Origin: Bacteroidales bacterium
GTDB lineage: Bacteria; Bacteroidota; Bacteroidia; Bacteroidales; UBA7960
Direction of reading: 5' to 3'
DNA length: 47,961 nucleotides
Assembly (NCBI GenBank): GCA_019429365.1
Contig: JAHYJD010000015.1
Location: 1 to 47,961 of the forward strand
Of this stretch, positions 10,701 through 18,509 are shown piece after piece. Numbering within the stretch: the stretch's first letter is position 1; each line of letters begins with the position of its first letter. The notes below the pieces were generated by a model. The model was not told the DNA's origin and searched no databases. It worked only from the letters and a program-made list of their open reading frames with translations. The position numbers were made by a program, and so were the translations under genes.

Positions 10701-10894
10701 AGTTTATTTGGGTTGCTGGTATAATCGCTGAGCCTGGGCGAGTATGGCGGGGCCACCATCACATTTACCTGCACCGGATAGAATTGGGCATAAACCCCGT
10801 TGCCAGTTAGCAAGTTTAAGAAGAGGAAAAGCAAAAAATACCTGGTTGTGGTTGCTGATAAACCGCTGGCTATTTGTTTAAAATGTGAAAACAT
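4730..10894 (-). CDS. Giant secreted TANFOR-like multidomain protein
   Basis: This 2054-residue exported protein has a signal peptide ending GNGVYAQ at about residue 36. Residues ~37-180 (starting FYPVQVNVMVAPPYSPRLSD) resemble the TANFOR domain found at the N-terminus of very large Bacteroidota proteins; I recognise this from memory. An FnIII-like domain follows at ~183-300 (IVFSWTMPAGASP). Residues ~460-1170 hold a series of carboxypeptidase-regulatory/Cna-B-like beta domains (GVRVSIFRDM, LPGVTVTLLNQ, EATTDAQGKARL, ATTNAQGYYML). The last ~800 residues are beta-rich and glycine-rich, ending with a cysteine-containing tail. No protease or glycosidase signature and no clear type IX sorting domain were seen. 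Its ATG overlaps the upstream barrel gene by 17 nt, indicating translational coupling. Function unknown; a surface adhesin or filament is a guess. Confidence 0.88.
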   Translation of the reverse strand: MFSHFKQIASGLSATTTRYFLLFLFLNLLTGNGVYAQFYPVQVNVMVAPPYSPRLSDYTSNPNKLIVTIQTSLIDLINLDIYLHATISGANEITIQSKPEFRPANPIRLTPGTIQRLNLSQLQELFNENNLNFLGITPNEAFYGSGLPEDDYQICFVAYSYEDGQMVSQGEPFGCSPVFRVSSLEAPIILQPLCHEEITPMTPQNIVFSWTMPAGASPLTQYRLKIVEVIPDGHNIYDAFKSASSPIFFETTVTGNVFLYGPAQPALTPGRTFAFAVTAFDPRGRYNFRNQGMSEVCSFKYGSDPIIKTPIVQEQFYPPNLLPEDFEFALPTRISGKLMAKYPTSPHDPIDLNNLPGFGSANFPTTPISIPSGGTTSGTSTLTSTAISGSWGFSFNAINQIASTQSNNINYHQISNGAIIPGESYEAMPGLEELFQRGMPMITQMNARKFIFENTETLTHTKPLANVKVRLVARIAAMNDDFGVEFPDYGTTGPLVHGIDLNRKYRGDGRKYANVMIYETTTDDSGNYTFDFSQPFWTGPIFIQQLEHAPPAVETQNPLADIFGAVVFPGVNLQNIQSGIQGVGNNAVSTPGQQPQQVMSLGGALMTEGVFGYLCLKIEIANEKFASPDIDIFAMPGDNIQLPVQMAKLKTYNMIVEVKSDDTPDQIKSPNSGIQGVRVSIFRDMEKLDMEIPQIIDYEGQRLDSRTFMNYKEYKNVCIDTTETNGKVVLYNLVRHAYFNPQYYIDISTRDVELLNTDYENTFFNYQNRFEWLPDDQVGAMQNFIGWVTYNHEYTIPTITREYKLMPLPPEIKGRAMAMSNLENVGLPGVTVTLLNQTDDNVINSFAGFLMKCSKQESSTPGLDNGFFRFPNLPVKDANGNHIYRRIMVKHPLYKPRIFPPIGGAGETGQKPYKLVLGELVDLKDVNLEPLSTMAGYVEDEEGKPVIAYVRSGQSPYYKTELKVIQYNPINPAASVVRQVFTVPAQPLANVELEVKPLSSQYFPLDTTFYPPEGMARIKVYRRLHRPVVTIRNPQGQAIQGATVNIGGFEATTDAQGKARLQFAAAADQFILKITPPAGYAPLQEPVQIPVTPLWNELPAYTLKRAKSIHGHVTAQGTSEPVEGALVFSELVNTDGMPLYIEATTNAQGYYMLLGIPNDLTQLVVQVIKEGNNPSYIGTTQTVSYPQTSPIGPMTQNFTIRPLTGWDFSSIWGFPVAVTSFTEKIFPGNTYPSIILSGYFISPKPTDAFSLLHPDLKIPFKNLYVYKGANNRPEPVNENLETEALEIPLRVGPHYTGTLYNYGISQFYGLMPKKKLTITKVTFGSGGGRMEGQVKLDLASFEIAQQFSGQLFIGMDTLSGKATVFNSSIPFVNQGRRYQVFSINNLLRTRPVRNYKVFNFEASASLSNSYLENGIIRLQTILHTQVPGGGPNQTLDLKIPVGYLVINNTDINIEETPGGELSFELEKWKVNTTKPWRFDINEDAIVLEEVLIVTGRGVDARVKNMRVRPKSLNEGQIDLQGGLTLGGVADLELSGTLEPMFNFDEGIGHYRISLVGSTNTAAGRVRNLEYTVPPEIRFESIGILSNQTEAITINQTLRFYNIVDVPVQSIMTGPGFFSLKGRPELGIPGYSPPNAIINFTRVKNKLVPKIEPLQDVVRAHGNVDFALMQDTARQVFAPNLFTTYGDLYIKPAPDESGAPVKFTGFLTKTPTTCNIEIIKVDSRGFKGNTMQLMPAGKNKMPVEGGIMSVIGAKWDTLTYHAYTRDIDGLNDKLLDFKVYGLVDVSGESISVSNINTPFGDLSMTYNFTEGSLLGKIGVNFLNLGYATIYEGDATVRFDKNGYYFLLDLKHFGLGPGGGMPGFKGALLVGASDVIQEMDLFRVRANFKHNLPEFNNFAGLYVIGEKELFNSKIPFSQLLDVSAVAGLGMFVNVDFGSSNYGIGGYGYAWITGTKNLSPIEFGPSCLVGGRGSLWFDIQGGYENGEFKINTCGSGEVNPILAGDCAPVFEILQVSYLLEQFSKLISVKVESEFNVSNLKWDLSVEAFSECPQASPH

Positions 10895-12569
10895 AGGTCA
10901 TGTCTCCTTTTGTTTCGTTGAATTTTTGGGTGGTAATACCATCAGGATTCGAAGAATTGATGTAGTAGAGGTTAAACCTTAAAGCATGGTTTCGCGCAAC
11001 CTGGTAGGTCGAATTTACCGAGCTGTTGATTACCCGGCCTTTTCCAAGGTCTTGATCGGTTTGTATATAACTGTTGTTCCAGCCAAGCATTAATTTACCT
11101 TCCAGGAATGATTTGGAAGCACCAAACGTAAACCCGATGGCTTCGCTTGAAACAAGGGCGTTTTTAAGCTCGTTGTAATTGGCCCCGATCAGAAACGAAA
11201 GACCATGCTGGAGCAGGCTGAAGTTGTAATTAAAGTTTGCCAGCAGGGCCTGGTTTTCAGTAAATTGACTTGTAAATACATTATTGTCCCTTAGTTCCAT
11301 TCGGCCCACCATCAGCATGAACATGTGATTGTATTTCATGCCGGAAAACATCAACCTGGGCATAATGCTTAAGTTGTGGGTGGTTTGAAATAGTTTAAGG
11401 GAGTCGATAAGGGGAACCCTGCCTGCGCGTTGGTTGCTGGCATAATTGCTGTAATTAAGGTCGATGCCGAAAATGTGTGAAGGATTGTAGGATGCATTCA
11501 GCGAGGAAATGGTGCGCAGGGAGGTGGCTTTTTTGGTATTTTGAAGGTTGTCGCGCTGAAGGCCAATGCTTCCCCTTAAGTTCAGCTTACGGTTCATTAG
11601 AGATAAACCGGGTGCAATGGTAATGTTTTCAATATCGTTGTTCAGGTAATAGGTGCCCATGGATCGGTACCCCGGATCAACGCGGCGGTATTCGAGCCGG
11701 GTGTTGAAATTTTTCTGGGTGTAATTCACCGAAGAGCGAATGGCTGTTAGCAGATCCGTTGATTGGTTTACCGCCATGAACCGCTCAGCTTCCTTATAGA
11801 TTTTCCTGTTCTCTAAACTATCAAAGTTTTCAATTGGCACTGCTGATACATCAGTTGTATACACACTCAATGCCATTTCACTTTCAAAGGAAAAATTTTC
11901 TGAAAGCTGAATACGGGTATTAAAGCCCGTTACCAGGTTTTCTTCGGCCGGTGTATACTGGCCGCTTGGCTGCAGCACGGTTGTGCTGTCGTCTTTGATT
12001 TTCAGCATAATTAAATCGAAAAAGGTCTTTTCAGAGCCTATTCCAATTTTGGTGGCAAACCCTTTACGAGTAAGGGTGCTGGTGGTGTCGATGGCTTGCT
12101 CAAAGGCAGTGGTGGCCTTTTTGAAACGGCCATAAACGAGTCCAAAGCGGAATTTTCCCGGATTGAGCTCTAACCCGCCCCCGAGAAACTTGTGCCCGCC
12201 CATGGTGTAGTTGCTGAAATTTACACTGCTGTAGCCAATATGGGCTTTGGCCCATTTGTAGGTAGGTCTCAGACCAAATTGATTGAAGGGTTGGCTGTAA
12301 TCAGCCCGTTTATTGCTGAAACGAAAACTGAAAGGCATGGAAATGCCGTAAAAGGAGGCTGTGGCATTGGCCGAAAGCATCAGCGAGAAGGGGTCGCCCC
12401 GTGCAACTATTCCGTTTGCATTGTAGCCTATAAGGTTGGCCGAGAAGTTGCCGTGAAAGGAAAACGCCTGCTGGCTGCCCAGCCCTTCCAGCTGCTGCCC
12501 TGCAGCCAAAGCCGGACATAAAACCCACAATGCCAGCAATAAAGAACACGTTCGATAGCTGTGTTTCAT
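10878..12569 (-). CDS. Outer-membrane beta-barrel protein of the TANFOR operon
   Basis: I place the start at 12569, giving 563 residues with a clean signal peptide (MKHSYRTCSLLLALWVLCPA, cut near LAAGQ). The frame extends 47 codons further upstream, but that part has no signal-like or coding character. The mature chain has alternating amphipathic strands rich in Tyr, Phe, Asn and Ser (SFHGNFSANLIGYNANG, FGLVYGRFKKATTAF, RGSIGLQRDNLQN, HALRFNLYYINSS). It ends in a terminal aromatic, YVFTF, typical of barrels recognised by the BAM complex. It is the first gene of the operon and overlaps the giant secreted protein gene by 17 nt. It may be the translocon or membrane anchor for that protein (inference); the family is uncharacterised as far as I know. 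Confidence 0.85.
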   Translation of the reverse strand: MKHSYRTCSLLLALWVLCPALAAGQQLEGLGSQQAFSFHGNFSANLIGYNANGIVARGDPFSLMLSANATASFYGISMPFSFRFSNKRADYSQPFNQFGLRPTYKWAKAHIGYSSVNFSNYTMGGHKFLGGGLELNPGKFRFGLVYGRFKKATTAFEQAIDTTSTLTRKGFATKIGIGSEKTFFDLIMLKIKDDSTTVLQPSGQYTPAEENLVTGFNTRIQLSENFSFESEMALSVYTTDVSAVPIENFDSLENRKIYKEAERFMAVNQSTDLLTAIRSSVNYTQKNFNTRLEYRRVDPGYRSMGTYYLNNDIENITIAPGLSLMNRKLNLRGSIGLQRDNLQNTKKATSLRTISSLNASYNPSHIFGIDLNYSNYASNQRAGRVPLIDSLKLFQTTHNLSIMPRLMFSGMKYNHMFMLMVGRMELRDNNVFTSQFTENQALLANFNYNFSLLQHGLSFLIGANYNELKNALVSSEAIGFTFGASKSFLEGKLMLGWNNSYIQTDQDLGKGRVINSSVNSTYQVARNHALRFNLYYINSSNPDGITTQKFNETKGDMTYVFTF

Positions 12570-12783
12570 TTTGGGAGATTTGTCACAAAACGCTTCTCCG
12601 GGAGGGAGCGGAAGCCATCTTGTTGTTAAAAAAATCTGTTTAATCAAATTTGCGACATATACACTTTTGCCGCAATGATGAATTAGTAAACAAGCCTTCT
12701 GAATGAGCAATCGGTGTGCTTTTTTTAATCTGTGCCCTGGTGTGAAAAAACTGGTGAAGTTTAGCGCTCTCAGCCTCTATCCA

Positions 12784-13506
12784 TTAATCCTTTATGCAGC
12801 GAACAGCGTGCCCTGCAATTTTCCCCTGTCTTTCAATATAGGCGTTGCTGTTATTGGCTATCAGTGTCAAAATCCATGAATCCTCGGGGCTTTCAGGCGT
12901 TGCACTCCACCAAATGGCATAGAAGCTGGGAGGGTTAAAAGCCTCGGTCCGGAAACCACCCGGAAGTGCTGTAAACCCGTAGTTATCAGATGCCCCGGTA
13001 TTTGGCCCATTCCAATGGACCGTTCCTTTTTCTTTCAACCTGTTCCCTGCCTCATTTTCTCCGCCAGCAAAATTCACCAGTGTGTTCCATTCATTTTTTG
13101 TGGGGACGTGCCAGCCTGTGGGGCATAGTTGTCGGGAATCATTCACTGCAAACCAGTTGTACAGAAGCCCGTAAGTATCCGTCCAGGAAGCCATGTTCTC
13201 ATAATGGCAAAAAGCGCCTTCCGTGGCAATGAGCCAGGGAGTCCAGAGGGTTACATTGGGTATTGGATCTCCGTTACGGTATTTTGTGGTTTTGAGGTTT
13301 TCTTTCATCCAAACTTGCGTACCGATCTTAACGGTCTCGTAAACATTGCCATCGATGTCTGTTACACTTGGCTGGGGGTCTTCATCCTGGTCTTTTTTGC
13401 AAGCATGGTTGCCCAAGAGCAGAAAAGCTGCAAAAAGTATTGTGAGCAATAGGCGGAAGGTTTTTTTGGGAGCACTCATGGTAAAAGATTTTATGTTTTT
13501 CAGCAT
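12784..13506 (-). CDS. FISUMP-domain lipoprotein
   Basis: This 240-residue predicted lipoprotein has a basic n-region, a hydrophobic stretch (FRLLLTILFAAFLLLGN) and a cysteine followed by KKDQDED, a likely lipidation site although the -3 to -1 residues (NHA) are not a textbook lipobox. The rest is one FISUMP domain (Fibrobacter succinogenes major paralogous domain): GNVYETVKIGTQVWMKENLK, YGLLYNWFAV, CPTGWHVPT, WWSAT and the closing AVRCIKD. These domains are related to the C-lectin/SUMF fold and their role is unknown. Two starts are possible, 13506 or 13479; I keep the first because AGGAA precedes it. It lies 6 nt after the DNRLRE-type lipoprotein gene and is probably cotranscribed with it. 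Confidence 0.88.
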   Translation of the reverse strand: MLKNIKSFTMSAPKKTFRLLLTILFAAFLLLGNHACKKDQDEDPQPSVTDIDGNVYETVKIGTQVWMKENLKTTKYRNGDPIPNVTLWTPWLIATEGAFCHYENMASWTDTYGLLYNWFAVNDSRQLCPTGWHVPTKNEWNTLVNFAGGENEAGNRLKEKGTVHWNGPNTGASDNYGFTALPGGFRTEAFNPPSFYAIWWSATPESPEDSWILTLIANNSNAYIERQGKIAGHAVRCIKD

Positions 13507-13512
13507 GCCGAA

Positions 13513-14214
13513 TTATTCCTTGTTCTTATAATGATATTTAATGGTCAGTTGTGGGCGGTAGTCTGGCCTGGCGGTTTCATCGCCCGAGAAAATGGCCCAG
13601 ATGCCGCTTGAAAGGGGGGAGGGGAGATTTACATTGCCATCTGGAATGAATTGCAGCCTGAATTGGAATTTGGTGAAGGTCGGGTAAGTCTTAAGGAAGT
13701 TATTTAATGTTGTGGTGAGGTTCAAAGGGTACTCCTTCAATACATTATAACCCCAGGTGGCAATGGTTCCGCAGTCAGCCAGGGGAATAAGGTCGTAAGC
13801 AGAAGCATCGAGCGAACCATACATGACCATAAAACAGTTCACAACTCTTGTGCCCGCGCCATCAAAGGGGTGCATATTGGTGTTAGATTCGTATACTTTC
13901 AGAATGGCTTCATCAATAATGAGTTCCCGGTTAGACCCGGGCATAATGTCCGAAACATCAAAGCTGATGAAGCTGCGCATGCTATGACCGGTGGCGTTCC
14001 AGCCTATCAGCAGCGATTTTCCCTGTGAGTGGCTGTAGAAATCGTGCACCACCCGGTTCGATAAATTTTCAATGTAGCCATCGTCTCCTCCCAGCGAAAC
14101 GAAGGTTTCAATTTTGGTTGCCACTATGCTGCCATCATCCGACTCGCACGCAGCTAAAAGCATCATGCTGAAAATGGCAAGTGATACAAGAAGTGCAATT
14201 GGTTTTGTTTTCAT
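13513..14214 (-). CDS. DNRLRE-type lipoprotein
   Basis: This 233-residue lipoprotein has an N-terminus MKTKPIALLVSLAIFSMMLL followed by AAC, a good lipobox, and then an acidic ESDDGS linker. The body resembles DNRLRE/CBM96-like beta-sandwich domains: RSFISFDVSDIMPG, then a strand reading IIDEAILKVYESN, and a closing RPDYRPQLTIKYHYK. That assignment rests on motif resemblance. I start at 14214 rather than four codons upstream because the signal peptide begins there. It is upstream of the FISUMP gene with a 6-nt gap, so the two surface lipoproteins are likely made together. The response regulator gene lies upstream on the same strand with a 112-nt gap. Confidence 0.82.
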   Translation of the reverse strand: MKTKPIALLVSLAIFSMMLLAACESDDGSIVATKIETFVSLGGDDGYIENLSNRVVHDFYSHSQGKSLLIGWNATGHSMRSFISFDVSDIMPGSNRELIIDEAILKVYESNTNMHPFDGAGTRVVNCFMVMYGSLDASAYDLIPLADCGTIATWGYNVLKEYPLNLTTTLNNFLKTYPTFTKFQFRLQFIPDGNVNLPSPLSSGIWAIFSGDETARPDYRPQLTIKYHYKNKE

Positions 14215-14326
14215 AATACCCGGCATTTATGATTAAACTGACAAAATCAAATATCAGCCAACTTTTTATGCCGGGCAATGATGAATGAGTAAAAAGGGGG
14301 TTTGGGTTAGCAAACAGCGAATGAAC

Positions 14327-15091
14327 TCAGGCTCTCAATATGGTCATTAGCTCCGCCTTTTTGTTTTTCGAAACGCACAGCTCCCTGCCATCCGACATGA
14401 CCACCGAGCCGCCGTCGCCTTTGTTGTACCTGACAATTTCGTGAATATTGACAAGGAAAGAGTGATGAATCCGGAAGAAATAATGGGCGTGCAGGCGTTC
14501 TTCCACGTATTTTATGGTTTTCGAAACCAACAATTTTTTTCCGCCTCTCAGGTGAAGATGCACATAATTGCTGTCACCTATCAGGTATAAGATGTCTTGT
14601 TCGTTCAAAATTTCCAATCCATTGTTGGTGGGTAAGGCTATTTTTGCAAAGTGGTTGTTGCCCTGCTGCAGGTTTTCAAGAAGTACATTTAAATATTCGG
14701 TGTTGGAGTGAATGGCCTGGGAGTTTTTTTTCATTTTAATGCGCTCTTCAACGGTTTTAACCGCCTGAACAAGCTCAGTGCGGTCGATGGGTTTCAGCAA
14801 ATAATCGGCAGCGCTTACCTTAAAAGCTTTGATGGCGTAATTGTCGTAGGCAGTGGTAAATATAATCTCGAAATTCACCTCTTCCAGCATGCTGAGCAAA
14901 TCGAAGCCGTTCATCTTGGGCATGGCGATGTCCAGAAAAATGAGTTCGGGCTGATGAATGTGGATGGATTTCAAGCCACATTCGCCGCTCAGGCAGGTGT
15001 CGGTAACGGTAACCTGGGGGCAATATTTCTTAATCAAAATCGATAAGGCATCAATACAATGTTGCTCATCATCTATAATCAGGGCTTTCAT
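14327..15091 (-). CDS. LytTR-family response regulator
   Basis: This 254-residue regulator has an N-terminal receiver (residues 1-120) with acidic pocket D7/D8, phosphoacceptor D54 in LIFLDIAMPKMNG, a Thr near 80 in IIFTTAYDN, and K100 in DYLLKP. The C-terminal LytTR DNA-binding domain (~150-250) includes ILYLIGDSNYVHLHLRG, FFRIHHSFLVNIHEI and a closing LCVSKNKKAELM. It is the partner of the sensor kinase 5 nt upstream; this LytS-like kinase/LytTR pairing is usual in Bacteroidota. Its targets are unknown. The lipoprotein pair directly downstream is the nearest candidate, though LytTR sites could not be assigned confidently. Confidence 0.95.
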   Translation of the reverse strand: MKALIIDDEQHCIDALSILIKKYCPQVTVTDTCLSGECGLKSIHIHQPELIFLDIAMPKMNGFDLLSMLEEVNFEIIFTTAYDNYAIKAFKVSAADYLLKPIDRTELVQAVKTVEERIKMKKNSQAIHSNTEYLNVLLENLQQGNNHFAKIALPTNNGLEILNEQDILYLIGDSNYVHLHLRGGKKLLVSKTIKYVEERLHAHYFFRIHHSFLVNIHEIVRYNKGDGGSVVMSDGRELCVSKNKKAELMTILRA

Positions 15092-15096
15092 GGCAG

Positions 15097-18000
15097 TTAA
15101 ATTGTGGTTATCAAGGGCAGCATGATGGTGATCTTCGTTCCTGCAGGCTGGTGATGGTGATCGTGCAAATCGGTGATCGATATTTTTGCATCGCTGCTGT
15201 ACAAGCTTTTAATGATGGCAATCCGGTCGGCGGTAATCGACATTCCTACCGATTTGTTTTCCGGAGTGAATTGGCTTTTGAATTCGGCAGCTTTTTTTCT
15301 TCCCACCCCATTGTCCTGGATTTTAAAAATGATGTGCTGCCCGTTTTTTTGTGCCGAAACCTCAATTTTGCCCCTGGTCTCCTTGTGAAGCAGGCCGTGC
15401 CAGACGGCATTCTCCACATAGGGTTGAAGCAGCAGCGGGGGCACATACACCCGGTTGGTGTCAAGAAACTTGTCGGTCTTAATTGAAAAATCAAACCGGT
15501 TGTCAAACCTGAGTTGTTCCAGCTCCAGGTAAATCTTCAGGGCATCCAACTCATCTTCAAGGCAAACCAGCTTGTGCTTGGCGTTATTCAAAACCGCGCG
15601 TATCAGTCGGGCAAATTTATTCAGGTAATCCGAGGCAGCTTCGGTCTTGTTTTTTAAAATAAAGGTGTTGATGCTGTTGAGCGAGTTGAAAATGAAATGC
15701 GGGTTCATTTGCGCCCTGAGCGACTGCATTTCCACTTCGGCAATCTTTTTCTCGAAGTCTGATTTGATCTTTTCCTGACTTCTTATTCTGCTTACCCTGT
15801 AGCGGAAAACCCCAAATATTATCAGTAAGCCCACTAAAAAAGCAGCAATATAAAACCAGGCCGTTTGATAGAAAAAGGGCTTTATGGTAAATTCCACTCC
15901 CGCTTCTTGATCAAACCATAAACCCCTGTGAGCCGCCTTCACCACAAAGCGGTATTTTCCCGGAGGCAGATTGGTGTAATTGGCCATGCCTGGTGCCGTG
16001 GTTATGCTTTTTTGATCGTCATAACCCAACAGCTGGTATTCATACTGAATACGGTCGGCATCCTGAAAACAAATGGCAGTAAAACGCAACCTGACATTTC
16101 TTTCGGAAGGCTTCAATATGAAAGAGGCATTGTGCCGCCCAGGACCAAGTTGGATGATTCTTTCGCCATTCACCTCAATGTCCTCAATAATGAGGTTTAT
16201 AATATTTTTCGAAACATTCAGGGCGGAAATATTTTGGCTTTCGTAAGCACCGGTGCCGGTAAGGTAAATATTGTCTTCCCAGTCGATAAAAATCCGGTCG
16301 TCATGCGATTTCAACTCATGCAAGCCGTTTCTTTTATCAAAGGCATTAAACTGCTCGGTGTAAGGGTTGAAAAAGAGGAGGCCTTCGTTTATTATCCAGA
16401 AATTATGGTTTAAGTCTTGTGCAATTCGCGAAACATTGGGGTCGTTGAGACCATGCACGGTGTGAAACAGTTTAAATGAAATTTCATCCTCGACTTCTGT
16501 GATTCGAAGCAGCCCCTTGCCGGCAATACAAGCCCAGATTCTTCCCAAGCTGTCGGAGGCAAACCCCTGGACGGTTTGGTCCCTGATGCCCAAGTTTTTC
16601 AACCCATTGGGGAATTCCGTAATAAACCTTTCGGCCTCAATGTCATAAACCCCGAAGCCGTCGTATGAACCAATCCAGAGCCGGTTTTTGGGGTCCACCA
16701 TCAGGTCGTTGTAAAACCTGCTTTTGAATAAACTGCCTGGATCGCCCGGATCATGTTGCAGGTAACGCACCGTTTTCCGGTCTTTGTCAATTCGAATCAG
16801 ACCATAGCGCGGGGCCGAAATCCAAAGGTTGTGGTTTTGGTCTTCCACGATCTCGCGCAGAAAGGTAGTGGTGTCATTAAAGGAGATGAATTGGTTGTCG
16901 CCGTCATGAAACACCCTTAAAGACTGGCTTGCCGGGTCAAGATACAATAAATGGTTTCTAAGGCTGGTGGCCCAGATCACGCCCTTGTGGTCGCGGAAAA
17001 TGGAATAAATTCTTGCATTCGGTTTTACACCCTCCGAATCTTTTATAAAACCCCAATCGCCGGTTTTTACATCTTTAAAAATGATGTTGTGCCTGCTGTC
17101 AGTACCCAGGTAAAGCATGTCTTCACTTTCGGCCCGAAAAATGCTGCGTATGGTTTCAATTCCGTAAGGCAAAACCTGCCTTTGAAACGAGCGGTAGGCG
17201 TTGTCCAGAAAATTCAGGCCTTCCTTGCCACCCACCCACAAATTGCCATTCTTGTCAATTAAAATATTGCATTGCAGGTAGTTCGACAGCAGTGACCTGG
17301 GGTTGGTGTCGGATTTCGGATATGCCCGGAATGTCCTGGTTTCTTTGTTGAAAACCACCAGGCCTTCACCAACCGTGGCAAGCCAAAGCTCCTCATCGTT
17401 TTTCCTTTCAATAAAAAGTATGGTGAGAAGGTCTTTTTCAGACGTAGTAAATATTTCCCATTCCATGGTTACCAGGTTCAGTTTTTTTAGTCCCGTGCCC
17501 CATTCGCCAGTCCAAAGCACTGAGTCACCATCGAAAAAAAGCGACTGTGAAGCGGGTCGGTGACCGGCATCCTTTTCCGGTTCCATAACAACCGAATGCG
17601 TTTTCTTATCAATGAATAAAATGCCTCCCTGGGTGCTTGCCACGATCTGATCCTTGTTGCGCGGGTGGGCATCGACCTGGTAAACCCATGAAAGGAGGCT
17701 TTCGCCTGGGAGGCTTTTTTCATCTGCCTGAAGCATCCAGGTAATTCTGTCGCTTTTTCGGTCAAAATGTGCCAGACCGTTGGAAGTGGCAATCCAAATG
17801 CTGCCATCGGTATCCTCAAAAAAGTAATGAACCTCTACCGCCGGAAATTGATGTTTATGGCTGGCAAATGGATAGTAATTGGTAAAAACATCCAAAACAG
17901 GATCATAGATGGAAAAGCCATTGTTGGTGCCAACCCACAGCAAGGAATCATGGCTTTCGAAGATGGTAAGGACCATGTTGTCAGAAAGTGAAAACGGATC

Positions 18001-18261
18001 TTCAGGATTGTGATTGAAAACCTTCATAGAATGCCCGTCGTACCTGGCCAGCCCGTTGTCGGTGGCTATCCAAATATAACCTGAAGCATCCTGGGTAACC
18101 CATCGAACCACATCCGATGGCAACCCATCCTCCTTGGTGAAATGCCTGAAATAAAGGGTTCCTGCCGCACCGTGAGCCATATCCGGCACTTGCGAAAAAA
18201 TCTTGGTTGCCAGCAATAACAAAAGCAAAGCAATCGGAACTGCTGTGGAATTCCTTTTCAC
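15097..18261 (-). CDS. Periplasmic-propeller sensor histidine kinase (Reg_prop, Y_Y_Y, HisKA_7TM-like/LytS-type)
   Basis: This 1054-residue sensor begins with GTG at 18259-18261; no in-frame ATG precedes a signal peptide ending KIFSQ at about residue 24. Repeated Reg_prop propeller blades follow (GLPSDVVRWVTQDASGYIWI, LLWVGTNNGFSIYD, NLWVGGKEGLNFL) to about residue 700, then a Y_Y_Y domain (~720-795). One membrane helix is at ~802-822. The cytoplasmic LytS-type kinase has the phosphorylated H855 in QMNPHFIFNSLNSI, an N-box PYVENAVWHGL and a G-box QDNGVGR. It probably senses a periplasmic ligand, often a glycan for propeller sensors, and phosphorylates the LytTR regulator next door. Unlike hybrid two-component systems, receiver and DNA-binding parts are on a separate protein. 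Confidence 0.95.
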   Translation of the reverse strand: MKRNSTAVPIALLLLLLATKIFSQVPDMAHGAAGTLYFRHFTKEDGLPSDVVRWVTQDASGYIWIATDNGLARYDGHSMKVFNHNPEDPFSLSDNMVLTIFESHDSLLWVGTNNGFSIYDPVLDVFTNYYPFASHKHQFPAVEVHYFFEDTDGSIWIATSNGLAHFDRKSDRITWMLQADEKSLPGESLLSWVYQVDAHPRNKDQIVASTQGGILFIDKKTHSVVMEPEKDAGHRPASQSLFFDGDSVLWTGEWGTGLKKLNLVTMEWEIFTTSEKDLLTILFIERKNDEELWLATVGEGLVVFNKETRTFRAYPKSDTNPRSLLSNYLQCNILIDKNGNLWVGGKEGLNFLDNAYRSFQRQVLPYGIETIRSIFRAESEDMLYLGTDSRHNIIFKDVKTGDWGFIKDSEGVKPNARIYSIFRDHKGVIWATSLRNHLLYLDPASQSLRVFHDGDNQFISFNDTTTFLREIVEDQNHNLWISAPRYGLIRIDKDRKTVRYLQHDPGDPGSLFKSRFYNDLMVDPKNRLWIGSYDGFGVYDIEAERFITEFPNGLKNLGIRDQTVQGFASDSLGRIWACIAGKGLLRITEVEDEISFKLFHTVHGLNDPNVSRIAQDLNHNFWIINEGLLFFNPYTEQFNAFDKRNGLHELKSHDDRIFIDWEDNIYLTGTGAYESQNISALNVSKNIINLIIEDIEVNGERIIQLGPGRHNASFILKPSERNVRLRFTAICFQDADRIQYEYQLLGYDDQKSITTAPGMANYTNLPPGKYRFVVKAAHRGLWFDQEAGVEFTIKPFFYQTAWFYIAAFLVGLLIIFGVFRYRVSRIRSQEKIKSDFEKKIAEVEMQSLRAQMNPHFIFNSLNSINTFILKNKTEAASDYLNKFARLIRAVLNNAKHKLVCLEDELDALKIYLELEQLRFDNRFDFSIKTDKFLDTNRVYVPPLLLQPYVENAVWHGLLHKETRGKIEVSAQKNGQHIIFKIQDNGVGRKKAAEFKSQFTPENKSVGMSITADRIAIIKSLYSSDAKISITDLHDHHHQPAGTKITIMLPLITTI

Positions 18262-18509
18262 TTTATAGCCCTTTAATTTTTTCTAAATTTAGGAAATTAT
18301 TGATATTGAGAATACAATAATGAGTAAAGGTGCTGTTTGAATTAGCAAAAAAGCAGTTGAATAAAAAATTGTCTTGATTTGACGGTCAAAATTTATCAAA
18401 CCTTTTAGCTTTTATTTTTTTTTGAAAAAAAAGCAAAAAAAATCTTGTTTTTTTATTTTATTTTTTTTTTGCCATGACATTGTATTAGTTATAATTAAAA
18501 ACAAAAGCT
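18262..18509. other. AT-rich divergent intergenic region at island edge
   Basis: This 248-nt spacer separates the kinase gene (minus) from the lipoprotein gene (plus). It is dominated by long A and T homopolymers around 18410-18475 and marks a sharp shift from the GC-richer left side to the AT-rich island. It must hold promoters for both directions, but I found no convincing TAnnTTTG box. No repeat or tRNA remnant is visible at this boundary. Confidence 0.6.

Noticed and set aside
4730-10894. Type IX secretion sorting domain at the end of the giant protein
   Set aside because: The C-terminus is acidic and cysteine-bearing with no recognisable sorting-domain motif.
12570-12710. 47-codon N-terminal extension of the barrel protein
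   Set aside because: A complete signal peptide starts at 12569; the upstream part has no secretory or conserved character.
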